Below, in pieces: positions 8,187 to 15,532 of a stretch of 43,466 nucleotides of DNA; position 1 is the first letter of the stretch, and each line of letters starts with the position of its first letter. The translations under genes were made by a program, and so were the position numbers. A model generated the notes under the pieces. It worked only from the letters and a program-made list of their open reading frames with translations. It was not told the origin of the DNA and made no database searches. The stretch is from an uncultured Mycoplasma sp. (GTDB lineage: Bacteria > Bacillota_I > Bacilli_A > RF39 > UBA660): the NCBI GenBank assembly GCA_946500895.1, contig CAMMXG010000012.1, positions 1-43,466 on the forward strand. The letters are read 5' to 3'.

Positions 8187-8591
8187 CTATTTGCATTTTT
8201 TTCTTTTTTTGAACAAAACAGTAAAAAGGAATAAAATCAATACAAAACAGACTCCAGCGACCAATGGTGCAATATATTCAGGGGTGTAGGTATTAGATTT
8301 TATCTCTAATGATTTAAAATAATCTTCACTATTTGTTACTTCATTATCTTGGGTCGTATACACTTCTAAATAGTAGCTAGTCATTTCTTCATCATTATAA
8401 ACAGTTATTACTACTTCCGTATTATCTTTAGAAATTTGGTTATTAAAAATAGAAATATTATCATCTTCTTCTATTTCATAATTAAACTTTAATTCTTCAT
8501 CATTTGTTGTCATGTTAACTGTATACCTAGTATTTAAGGGATCAAACTTTACAGATAACTCACCATTTAATATTTCTAGTTTTTTTAGCAT
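8187..8591 (-). CDS. Cadherin-like domain protein with C-terminal membrane anchor
   Basis: A 134-residue protein. Residues 1-85 read as a cadherin-like beta-sandwich (PF12733 type): LKKLEILNG, a core Y-x-V strand, and a closing SYYLEVYTTQ strand. A hydrophobic helix near residues 108-127 and a basic KKRKKCK end follow. The same domain-anchor order ends the CHAP protein at 26359-27309. There is no N-terminal signal peptide, odd for a surface domain, so it may be tail-anchored or a remnant of a longer protein. A stop lies just before the alternative GTG at 8600, and AGGTGG is well spaced for the ATG at 8591. Confidence 0.7.
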   Translation of the reverse strand: MLKKLEILNGELSVKFDPLNTRYTVNMTTNDEELKFNYEIEEDDNISIFNNQISKDNTEVVITVYNDEEMTSYYLEVYTTQDNEVTNSEDYFKSLEIKSNTYTPEYIAPLVAGVCFVLILFLFTVLFKKRKKCK

Positions 8592-8617
8592 ATTTTCCAC
8601 CTAAATTTAGTTTAAAC

Positions 8618-8642
8618 AAAAAAAGAAAGATTATTCTTTCTT
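8618..8642 (-). terminator. Terminator of the lepA-hemW operon
   Basis: Stem AAGAAAGA/TCTTTCTT with a 4-base loop, followed on the minus strand by a run of T. It overlaps the hemW stop codon. Confidence 0.75.
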
Positions 8643-9732
8643 AAATCAGTTTTAATAGTATTTCGTTCATGACATATAACTTTTTAGGATTTATATAAAT
8701 GTAGCCATCTTTGTATATTAAATCACCATTTTTAATAAGAGGTTTGATTGGAAAAATATTTTGCATATTCTCTTCAAATTTATCAAAAAATTTTTCTAAA
8801 TTGATCCCTTCTAATTTACGTAATCCTAAAATAAGCTCATTTTCCATGTTATCTACTTTGCTCATTAATGATTTACTACTAATCGTGTTTCCTTTTAAAT
8901 ATTCCGTTAAACTTTTCGTATTTTCATAACGTATTGCTTCGACAAATCCACTTGCACCTACACCAAAGCCATAATATTCTTCGTTATTCCAATAGGTTAA
9001 ATTATGCTTTGATTCATAGCCTTTCTTAGCAAAATTTGACACTTCGTAGTGAATATACCCTTTTTTCTTTAACTTTTTACAAATTGTTTCATAAAGCTTA
9101 AAATCTCTTTCTTCTTCAATTGGTTTTACTTTGTTTAAACCTACTAAAGTATTTTTTTCAATAATTAAACTATATTTACTAATGTGTTCAGGTTTTAATT
9201 TTAAAAACTTCTTTAAATCACTTTTTAATATTTTTACTGTTTCTCCAGGTATGGCATACATTAAATCAATATTAATATTTTTAAAGCCAATACTCCTTAA
9301 TAACGCCATCTTTTTCTTGGCATCTTTAAAATTACTTTCTCTTTTCATGAACTCTAATTTTTCATTATCAAATGATTCAATACCAATACTTAATCTATTT
9401 ACACCATGTGAATATAAAAATTTGAATTTTTCTTCTTCAATATCATTTAGATTACATTCAAAGGTAAATTCAATGGTATTTGCTTTTTTAAATTTATCTA
9501 ATATTTTAAATAATCTGGTAAGTCCTTCTATGCTAAGGCAACTTGGAGTTCCGCCACCAATATATAACGTTTCAATTTCTTCACCCATGTAAGAATTGTC
9601 TATTTCACTTTCTAGTTTTTCTAAATAGGGATTAATCCAATCGTGGTTGTATACCACTTTACAAAAATCACAATAAGAACATATACTATTACAAAAAGGT
9701 ATATGAATATAAACTGCTTTTATCTTTTTCAT
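8641..9732 (-). CDS. hemW: HemW, radical SAM heme chaperone (coproporphyrinogen III oxidase-like)
   Basis: A 363-residue radical SAM protein. YIHIPFCNSICSYCDFCK near residue 8 has the CxxxCxxC cluster motif plus the extra cysteine of the HemN/HemW family. GGGTPS, a GxES loop (LSIGIESF) and NIDLMYAIPG follow in the usual order, and the C-terminal HemW domain starts near residue 300. HemW binds heme and is thought to deliver it to heme proteins; it is distinct from the true oxidase HemN. No heme biosynthesis genes are in the window. Bacilli often encode hemW just after lepA, and here only the SpoIIID-like gene separates them (5-base gap). Confidence 0.93.
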   Translation of the reverse strand: MKKIKAVYIHIPFCNSICSYCDFCKVVYNHDWINPYLEKLESEIDNSYMGEEIETLYIGGGTPSCLSIEGLTRLFKILDKFKKANTIEFTFECNLNDIEEEKFKFLYSHGVNRLSIGIESFDNEKLEFMKRESNFKDAKKKMALLRSIGFKNINIDLMYAIPGETVKILKSDLKKFLKLKPEHISKYSLIIEKNTLVGLNKVKPIEEERDFKLYETICKKLKKKGYIHYEVSNFAKKGYESKHNLTYWNNEEYYGFGVGASGFVEAIRYENTKSLTEYLKGNTISSKSLMSKVDNMENELILGLRKLEGINLEKFFDKFEENMQNIFPIKPLIKNGDLIYKDGYIYINPKKLYVMNEILLKLI

Positions 9733-9737
9733 ATATT

Positions 9738-10193
9738 TTAACGTCCTTTAGTTAGATTAAAGTTTTTGTGATCCCTCAATCTTAAAAGAATTTTCCTTTT
9801 TAAATTGGGATTTACTTCTTCAATTAAATCAATTCGTCTTGTTAGATCACGATAAATTGTCATTTCTGTTGTATTTAGTTCGGCAGCTATTTCTCCAACA
9901 GTTAAATTTCTTTCCAATAGCATTTTAATCGCGGTTAAAGTTCTAATTTTAGCTTCATTGTCTTCAGTAATTTTTTTAGCTCTTTTTGATTCTAATTTTT
10001 CCCTTACTGCATTATATACTTCCTTGTCAACAAAAGGTAACACATTTAAAAATTTTTCTCGTAATGTTACATGGGAAAAAGAACAATATGAATCACTAAA
10101 TCCTCTTAAAGATAAACCGGAATTTAGAAAATGCTCTGCTATTTCTTTTATTTTGCATGTATTCGCATCATCTATGTTATACATTTTATCCAT
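9738..10193 (-). CDS. Tandem SpoIIID-like helix-turn-helix regulator
   Basis: A 151-residue protein built from two repeats, each resembling the roughly 80-residue sporulation regulator SpoIIID. Repeat 1 (about 10-75): KIKEIAEHFLNSGLSLRGFSD, VTLREKF, VDKEVYNAVREKLESKRAKKI. Repeat 2 (about 82-150): AIKMLLERNLTVGEIAAELN, MTIYRDLTRRI, NPNLKRKILLRLRDHKNF. In each, an N-terminal helix, an HTH and a 'NPxLxxxVRxxLxxxK' helix match the SpoIIID layout. SpoIIID itself is a single-domain regulator in mother cells. The start overlaps the lepA stop (TAATG) with GGGGAGG ahead, so it is co-translated with lepA and hemW. A generic DeoR/SpoIIID-like regulator is the alternative. Confidence 0.7.
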   Translation of the reverse strand: MDKMYNIDDANTCKIKEIAEHFLNSGLSLRGFSDSYCSFSHVTLREKFLNVLPFVDKEVYNAVREKLESKRAKKITEDNEAKIRTLTAIKMLLERNLTVGEIAAELNTTEMTIYRDLTRRIDLIEEVNPNLKRKILLRLRDHKNFNLTKGR

Positions 10194-11992
10194 TATTCAT
10201 CCTCCCCACTTAAAACTGCTAAAAAGGCTTCTTGTGGTACTTCAACAGATCCTACCATTTTCATTCTTTTTTTGCCTTCTTTTTGCTTCTCTAATAGTTT
10301 TCTTTTTCTTGATACATCGCCACCATAACATTTAGCTAAAACGTTTTTACGCATGGCACTTACTGTTTCTCTGGCAATTACTTTGGAACCAACACTTGCT
10401 TGAATTGGAAGTTCGAACATTTGCCTTGGAATTAATTCTTTTAGTTTTTTAACAATTTTTCTTCCTCTTTCATAAGCAAAGTCTTTATGAACTATTACAC
10501 TTAATGCATCAACCGTCTTACCATTTAATAAAATATCCATTTTAACTAAATCTGACTCTTCATATCCAGATATTTCATAATCAAAAGATGCATATCCCTT
10601 TGTGAAACTCTTTAATTTATCAAAAAAATCATAGACAATTTCTGATAAAGGAATATTGTAATGAATGTTTACTCTAGTTTCATCAATATATTCCATGCTT
10701 TTGTACCGACCACGTTTATTTTGACATAATTCCATAATTGGTCCAATATATTCACTTGGAACAATAATATTAGTATAAATAAATGGTTCTTTAATCCATT
10801 TGATTGATCCACGCTCCGGCATTTTATTAGGTGAATCTATTTTAATTAGTTCGCCACTAGTTAACATTACTTCATAAATAACGCTTGGACTTGTTGCAAT
10901 AATATCAATTCCAAATTCTCTTTCGATACGAGTCATGATAACATCCATATGAAGTAATCCTAAAAAGCCAGTACGAAAACCAAATCCTAATGCATCACTG
11001 GTTTCCGCCTCAAAACTCAAAGCTGCATCATTTAATTTTAATTTGTTTAACGCTTCTTTTAAGTCTTCAAAGCGGTTTGGTTCAACTGGAAACAAACCAG
11101 AATAAACCATTGGTTTCATCGGTTGGTATCCTTTAATCGGTTCGCTTGCCGGATCATCAAATAAAGTAATGGTATCTCCTACTTGGACTTTTGATATATC
11201 TTTAATACTTGCACAAACAAAACCTACTTCCCCAACTGTTAATTCTTCTCTTTTAACCTCTTTTGGAGTAGATACGCCTAATTCAACGATTTCAAAATCA
11301 GAATTACTTTGCATCAGTTTAATGTGATCTTTTACTCGCAAGGTTCCATCTACTACTTTTACTAAAGCAATTACACCACGATAAGCATCATATCTACTAT
11401 CAAAAATCAAAGCTCTCATTTTATTTTCAGGATGTATAGCTGGTGCTGGTATTTTTTTAATAATTTCTTCAATTAGCTTAGGGATGCCTTCCCCTGTTTT
11501 GCCACTACATAAAACAATTTCACTTTCATCAAAACCAAATACTCTTTTTAATTCTTCCGTTACTCTGGGAATATCTGCATTTGGTAAATCGATTTTATTG
11601 ATGACAGGAATAATCGTTAAATCTTGACTTAAAGCAAGATACAAATTAGCAATTGTTTGGGCTTCTATTCCTTGAGCAGCATCAACAACTAGTATGGCAC
11701 CCTCACAAGCAGCTAGACTACGAGATACTTCATAGGAAAAATCGACATGGCCTGGAGTATCAATTAAATTTAAAATGTATTCTTCACCATTATATTTCGT
11801 ATGTAATTCAACTGCATTTAATTTAATGGTTATTCCCCTTTCACGTTCTAAGTCCATACTATCTAATATTTGGTCTTTCATTTCTCTTTTATCTAGAGCG
11901 CCTGTATATTCTAAAATACGATCAGCAAGTGTACTTTTACCATGATCAATATGAGCTATAATTGAAAAATTACGTATGTTTTCTTTTTTCAT
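10193..11992 (-). CDS. lepA: Elongation factor 4 (LepA)
   Basis: A 599-residue translational GTPase that binds ribosomes. G1 is AHIDHGKST near residue 15, G3 DTPGH, G4 NKIDLPNA and G5 SGKTGEG. It is followed by domain II, the LepA-specific [15 protein letters not shown] region, and the C-terminal LepA domain ending [19 protein letters not shown]. The length is standard. The ATG at 11992 is used rather than the upstream TTG at 12004. First gene of lepA - SpoIIID-like - hemW. No convincing promoter was found in the 45 bases upstream. Confidence 0.97.
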   Translation of the reverse strand: MKKENIRNFSIIAHIDHGKSTLADRILEYTGALDKREMKDQILDSMDLERERGITIKLNAVELHTKYNGEEYILNLIDTPGHVDFSYEVSRSLAACEGAILVVDAAQGIEAQTIANLYLALSQDLTIIPVINKIDLPNADIPRVTEELKRVFGFDESEIVLCSGKTGEGIPKLIEEIIKKIPAPAIHPENKMRALIFDSRYDAYRGVIALVKVVDGTLRVKDHIKLMQSNSDFEIVELGVSTPKEVKREELTVGEVGFVCASIKDISKVQVGDTITLFDDPASEPIKGYQPMKPMVYSGLFPVEPNRFEDLKEALNKLKLNDAALSFEAETSDALGFGFRTGFLGLLHMDVIMTRIEREFGIDIIATSPSVIYEVMLTSGELIKIDSPNKMPERGSIKWIKEPFIYTNIIVPSEYIGPIMELCQNKRGRYKSMEYIDETRVNIHYNIPLSEIVYDFFDKLKSFTKGYASFDYEISGYEESDLVKMDILLNGKTVDALSVIVHKDFAYERGRKIVKKLKELIPRQMFELPIQASVGSKVIARETVSAMRKNVLAKCYGGDVSRKRKLLEKQKEGKKRMKMVGSVEVPQEAFLAVLSGEDE

Positions 11993-12050
11993 AATCAACA
12001 CCAATATTATTTTATCAAAACATTACTTCAAAGTCTAGATAAACCTCAGT

Positions 12051-12074
12051 GAAAAAAATTGCCACAAGTGGCAA
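12051..12074 (-). terminator. Terminator of the surface protein gene
   Basis: Stem TTGCCAC/GTGGCAA with a 2-base loop, then seven T on the minus strand. Confidence 0.85.
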
Positions 12075-12099
12075 AAATTTTCAATGATAACAAAATAAA

Positions 12100-13410
12100 T
12101 TATGAAACGACGAGAGGTGTTTCAGACGTGCCATTTCCTTCAGAAAATTGTATATTAGACTTCATATTTATTACTGGGCGCACACCTCGCGTGCTAAACA
12201 CGTTCGTGTTGAAGAGCTGGCCAGTCGAATACACAATGAACACGCCAGCATAACTGCCGTTAAAGTAATACGGAGATATGGTCCAATAGTTACTATTTGT
12301 ATATAGGTAATAACTTTCATTTGTTTGACCATATACTCCTCCAGCATAGGCTACTTCATCTGCTGTAATTAATCCAATTGGATATGTTAATGCTTTATTT
12401 CCATCTTCACTTCCTTTTGTTGTATATAAATCTCCATCTGGACATTCAAATGTTGGTTGTTTATTTGTAACTAGTCTGATATATGCTCCATAGTATGTAG
12501 TTGTTGTTCCTGTTCCTCCTTGGTTATTAGTACTACTACTACTTGTGCTTGGTGTTCTATCTCCACAGAAACCTGCATTTCCATCTATTTTATCGGCATA
12601 ACTTGAAAGATTATTTTGATACCATGTATCTAGTTTCTTCTTTATTCCACTATCTGTGGTTGTTCCTCTCAAACTTCCTAACGTATACATATATCCTACG
12701 TATGCATTATTATTATAGGTACTACTATTAATTGAGAATGTACTTGTCTCTGTTTGCGTTCCTGTTCCTGTGGTATTGGCACTCGTTCCTTGGTAAATCA
12801 ATCTCAAGCTTCCATCTTCATTAATTCGAATAATTCTCCAGTATTTATTTGCAAATTTGACCCAGTTATCGGTTGGGTTTCCTGCAAAGTAGTATGTTCT
12901 TCCTTTTGATGTGTCTTCATAGTAAATTGTTCCGGTTGTATCTTCTGTTAATGTGGTACTAAAATCAGTTCTGGTTGCTAAGTTTTTACTTGCAATCAAT
13001 TCTTGGATATTTGTTATTCCTTTTTCATCAAAGTATAAATAACATTTTGTTCCTTTTGTTGTCATTGGTGTTACACTTAAACTTTTAGTTGCTGTATCAT
13101 ATGATAGGGAGATACTTGTATCTTCTTCGCCATCTATTGTGCAATAACTTTCACTCTCATTTAACACATGTCCTGATTCTGGAATCGTATCACTTTTAGT
13201 ATAACCACTATCGCCATTTATATATATTGCTACCGCATTTAAATCTGCTAAGCTATAGTTAATTGTTCCATTAACTAAAAGTATACTTTGTGTAACTCTA
13301 TATTTTGCTCTGGTAAAGTTTAATATAATTGCACTAATAATTAGTACTACTATTACTCCTATGATAATCTTCCTTTTCAAATGACTTCTTTTTAATACTT
13401 TAAAATTCAT
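12100..13410 (-). CDS. Large secreted or surface protein with GC-rich variable-looking C-terminus
   Basis: A 436-residue protein. A basic N-terminus and one hydrophobic helix (KIIIGVIVVLIISAIILNF, about 14-32) anchor or export it. The exported body starts AKYRVTQSILLVNGTINY. About 30-150 is an Ala/Ser/Thr-rich module with a paired-cysteine look (SYCTIDG, KCYLYF). The middle carries WVKFANKYWRIIRINEDGSLRLIY, and the end YWTISPYYFNGSY to GVRPVINMKS resembles C-terminal lectin-fold repeats ending 'GVRPxxNL'. I recognise this layout from uncharacterised gut Firmicutes proteins but not a function. Codons 12175-12275 are much richer in GC than the rest. Divergent from the HTH gene at 13587; strong promoter at 13501. 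Confidence 0.72.
   Translation of the reverse strand: MNFKVLKRSHLKRKIIIGVIVVLIISAIILNFTRAKYRVTQSILLVNGTINYSLADLNAVAIYINGDSGYTKSDTIPESGHVLNESESYCTIDGEEDTSISLSYDTATKSLSVTPMTTKGTKCYLYFDEKGITNIQELIASKNLATRTDFSTTLTEDTTGTIYYEDTSKGRTYYFAGNPTDNWVKFANKYWRIIRINEDGSLRLIYQGTSANTTGTGTQTETSTFSINSSTYNNNAYVGYMYTLGSLRGTTTDSGIKKKLDTWYQNNLSSYADKIDGNAGFCGDRTPSTSSSSTNNQGGTGTTTTYYGAYIRLVTNKQPTFECPDGDLYTTKGSEDGNKALTYPIGLITADEVAYAGGVYGQTNESYYLYTNSNYWTISPYYFNGSYAGVFIVYSTGQLFNTNVFSTRGVRPVINMKSNIQFSEGNGTSETPLVVS
12175..12275 (-). other. GC-rich candidate variable region inside the surface gene
   Basis: About 48% GC over 12181-12280 (hand count), against about 30-35% in flanking coding DNA. Codons such as CTC, TTC, CAG, GTG, ACG, CGC and TCG are unusual for the neighbours. 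Many aromatic, Ser and Asn codons end in C, as if derived from AAC by changes at the first two bases. It ends at GGTGTGCGCCC, a GC-rich block positioned like the homing site of a diversity-generating retroelement target. No template repeat or reverse transcriptase is in the window, so this is a candidate only. Confidence 0.4.
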
Positions 13411-13500
13411 GAAAATCTTCCTTTCGTGAAGTTCTACTTCATTTACTTATACAAATTAAAAATATATAATGGTACATATTAACTACCTTATATTACTATT

Positions 13501-13529
13501 AATTTATCATATCAAAAGGAAGATGTCAA
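13501..13529 (-). promoter_or_regulatory. Promoter of the surface protein gene
   Basis: Consensus TTGACA (13524-13529), 17-bp spacer, TGA-TAAATT (13501-13506), extended -10. It gives an 85-base leader before the ATG, with AAAGGAAG as ribosome site. Confidence 0.8.
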
Positions 13530-13586
13530 CTGCCTTTATGATTTTTTCTTAATTTTTTATAGTACCCTTATTAAAGGAGGTAAACT

Positions 13587-13808
13587 ATGATGCGACTAGT
13601 AGCAAATGAGTATGAACCAAATGAAACTTTTAAGATTATTAGAGAATGGACAGGTCTTACTCAAGAAGAGTTAGCAAAAGAATTAAATAGAAGAAGCCGC
13701 CATGGGATTAAGGAAATTGAAACTGGCAATGCAAGATTTTATTTTGAAACTATTTTAGAAATATGTAAAAAGCATAATATAAAAATGGTATTTGAAAAGG
13801 ACAACTAA
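13587..13808 (+). CDS. Small HTH (XRE-type) regulator
   Basis: A 73-residue protein: TFKIIREWTGLTQEELAKELN and a second helix set with IKEIETGNARFYFETILEICKKHNIK match the XRE/Cro fold, except that the recognition region (RRSRHGIKEIE) is basic. It is short enough to be only the DNA-binding domain. A strong AAAGGAGG site precedes the ATG. It is divergent from the surface protein gene, 176 bases away, so control of that gene is possible but not shown. Confidence 0.78.
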   Translation: MMRLVANEYEPNETFKIIREWTGLTQEELAKELNRRSRHGIKEIETGNARFYFETILEICKKHNIKMVFEKDN

Positions 13809-13832
13809 TTGTAAATTAGTTGCCCTTTTTCT
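13796..13832. terminator. Bidirectional terminator after the HTH gene
   Basis: A near-perfect 15-bp stem (CAACTAATT/AATTAGTTG at its core) with a GTA loop, then a T-rich run on both strands. It overlaps both stop codons. Confidence 0.8.
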
Positions 13833-14571
13833 TTTTAGCTTTTTGTTTCCTTTTTAACTCTTTACTTTTTCTTTTAGCTTCTTCCCTATATTTTTTCATC
13901 ATTTCAAAAACATTATTATCAAGATTAGGAAAAGCTTTTAAAAGTCTATTAGGAAAGGCTTTAAATCCAGCGATACTTTCTTTTAATCTTTTTTCAAATA
14001 TAATCGGTATCATTGCAATCTTTTCGTTCTTTAATTCTTCAACAATAATAATTCTGTTGCGAAGATTATAAGCAATAATAACAGAGTAAATAACATCTAA
14101 GATAAATAATATGGTAAACACAATAGAAAGAATAGTCCATACCTTAAATGGTAATAAACTAAATAAAAGATAAAATCCTGGCGTTACCACATAAATAATA
14201 AGAAGTGATAAAATACCAAAAGCAAAAGAATTTTGAAGACAAATACGTCCATTTATATTATACTTTCTATCACTATAGTCCCACCATTTATTATGAAATA
14301 TTTTTTCTAATAAAAATGAAGTAAAATATTCTAAGGCACTCGTAATAATGACACCAAAGACAAAGACAACAACAGGGTCTTCATAATACCGTAGTAAACA
14401 AAATAAAATTAATACTGCCCCTAGTCCATAAATTGGTATCACTGGTCCACATAAAAAACCACGATTGACAAATTTTTTGGAACCTAAATAACACCAAAAT
14501 ACTTCTAGTAAATAACCAATAAAAGAACAAAAATAAAAAATTAAACTGCCATACACTAATATTTCTTTCAT
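13816..14571 (-). CDS. PF06541-type integral membrane protein, paralogue
   Basis: A 251-residue protein with the same core as the product of 255-902: FSIGYLLEVFWCY-like N-terminus, RGFLCGPVIPIYGLGAVLIL, SALEYFTSFLLEKIF, NINGRICLQNSFAFG. Five or six hydrophobic helices are followed by a strongly basic tail (KRKQKAKKKKGN) of about 60 residues. The paralogue at 255 lacks that tail. GAGG is placed 9 bases before the ATG. It is convergent with the HTH gene and divergent from spoIIIAH. Function unknown; a sporulation or envelope role is suggested only by position. Confidence 0.82.
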   Translation of the reverse strand: MKEILVYGSLIFYFCSFIGYLLEVFWCYLGSKKFVNRGFLCGPVIPIYGLGAVLILFCLLRYYEDPVVVFVFGVIITSALEYFTSFLLEKIFHNKWWDYSDRKYNINGRICLQNSFAFGILSLLIIYVVTPGFYLLFSLLPFKVWTILSIVFTILFILDVIYSVIIAYNLRNRIIIVEELKNEKIAMIPIIFEKRLKESIAGFKAFPNRLLKAFPNLDNNVFEMMKKYREEAKRKSKELKRKQKAKKKKGN

Positions 14572-14625
14572 AATATAACCTCTAATTTATTATAACACGT
14601 ATATAAATAGAAAACTATCTTTTTG

Positions 14626-14654
14626 TTCATAATTTAAGTTTCACCTCATATAAT
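14626..14654 (+). promoter_or_regulatory. Promoter of spoIIIAH (sigma-A or sigma-E type)
   Basis: TTCATA (14626-14631), 17-bp spacer, perfect TATAAT (14649-14654) for sigma-A. The same bases also read TCATAAT, 13-bp spacer, CATATAAT, close to the sigma-E consensus (CATACAAT -10, -ATATT -35). The two cannot be separated by eye. Confidence 0.5.
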
Positions 14655-14681
14655 CTAGTAAGTTTAGAAAGGATAAATTTT

Positions 14682-15176
14682 ATGATAAATAAACAAAATT
14701 TATGGTTTTTAACCCTTTTTTCTTTAATTATGGTACTTAGTATTTATTACCTTACGATGTCTGATGATACTTTATCTACTTTAAATGTAAATAGCGATGT
14801 AAGTGACGCAACAGATGTTGTAATTAGCGAAGAAAATGATACTTTAGTAGCCCTAAGAGTATCAGAAGAAGAGGCTTTAATTGCGCGTATGAATGAGTTA
14901 GAAGAAATTTTACTTAGTGATGTAGCAACTCTTCAAGAAAAAAATGATGCTTATGAAGAATTACAAAGTTTAAACAAAAGTGAAAGTGAAAAGGAAGCGA
15001 TTATCAAACTTATTAAAGAACAATATAAACTCGATTCAGTAGTTCAAATTGAAAATACTAATATTACCATTACAATTGCTAGTACTACTCATGATGCTGC
15101 GCTTGCTAATAACATAATTCGAAGTGTCCAAGAATTATATGACCAAGATATGTATATTACCGTTAAATTTAGTTAA
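14682..15176 (+). CDS. spoIIIAH: SpoIIIAH-like protein
   Basis: A 164-residue protein with an N-terminal anchor (NLWFLTLFSLIMVLSIYYLT, matching the SpoIIIAH start) and a linker. The globular domain covers about 58-163 (EEALIARMNELEEILLSDVATL, YEELQSLNKSESEKEAIIKLIK, ALANNIIRSVQELY, MYITVKFS). In B. subtilis SpoIIIAH is the mother-cell half of the SpoIIIAH-SpoIIQ channel that crosses the two membranes around the forespore, and is the last gene of spoIIIAA-AH. No other spoIIIA gene is beside it here. AAAGGATA is the ribosome site. It is shorter than the 218-residue B. subtilis protein, mainly in the linker. Confidence 0.85.
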   Translation: MINKQNLWFLTLFSLIMVLSIYYLTMSDDTLSTLNVNSDVSDATDVVISEENDTLVALRVSEEEALIARMNELEEILLSDVATLQEKNDAYEELQSLNKSESEKEAIIKLIKEQYKLDSVVQIENTNITITIASTTHDAALANNIIRSVQELYDQDMYITVKFS

Positions 15177-15193
15177 TTAGGCGGGTATATTTA

Positions 15194-15221
15194 ACCAAAT
15201 TGATGGAATCCTCATAAAATA
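15194..15221 (+). promoter_or_regulatory. Sigma-K-like promoter of gerE
   Basis: AC at 15194-15195, 17-bp gap, CATAAAATA at 15213-15221, fitting the CATAnnnTA -10 of sigma-K. In B. subtilis gerE is a sigma-K gene. Sigma-E overlap is possible. The start codon ATG at 15241 has no clear Shine-Dalgarno. Confidence 0.45.
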
Positions 15222-15240
15222 CACTAGAAACATAATAGAA

Positions 15241-15462
15241 ATGAGTGATTATTCCATGAAAAGAAGTATCCTAACAAATAGAGAAAAAGAAGTATTTGAA
15301 CTTTTAGTATTAAATAAATCAACGAAAGAAATAGCAGATCTACTAAAAATTAGTGAAAAAACAGTAAGAAATCATATATCTAATACTATTCAGAAATTAG
15401 GTGTCAAAGGAAGAGCTAGTGCATTGGTTGAATTAGTACGTTTGGGTGAAATAACAATATAA
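15241..15462 (+). CDS. gerE: GerE-like spore maturation regulator (LuxR-type HTH)
   Basis: A 73-residue protein made only of the LuxR-type HTH: LTNREKEVFELLVLNKSTKEIA, then ISEKTVRNHISNTIQKLGVKGR, then ALVELVRLGE. B. subtilis GerE is 74 residues and reads almost the same through this region. GerE acts in the mother cell with sigma-K to control late coat genes. No clear ribosome site precedes 15241; a second ATG at 15256 is an alternative. gerE precedes gerM, the relative order seen in Bacillus. Confidence 0.92.
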   Translation: MSDYSMKRSILTNREKEVFELLVLNKSTKEIADLLKISEKTVRNHISNTIQKLGVKGRASALVELVRLGEITI

Positions 15463-15465
15463 TTT

Positions 15466-15486
15466 ATCTCCTTCGGGAGATTTTTT
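15466..15486 (+). terminator. Terminator of gerE
   Basis: Stem ATCTCC/GGAGAT with a TTCG tetraloop followed by a T-run. Confidence 0.9.
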
Positions 15487-15532
15487 AGTACTTAAATGTT
15501 TCATTGTCACGTATATTTTTAGTGGTGATATT

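Noticed and set aside
12059-12253. Plus-strand open frame across the surface gene end
   Set aside because: It crosses the terminator hairpin and runs antisense to a well-supported gene; no ribosome site.
12100-13410. Template repeat or reverse transcriptase of a DGR in the window
   Set aside because: No second copy of the GGTGTGCGCCC block and no reverse transcriptase motifs; the DGR idea therefore rests on the target side only.
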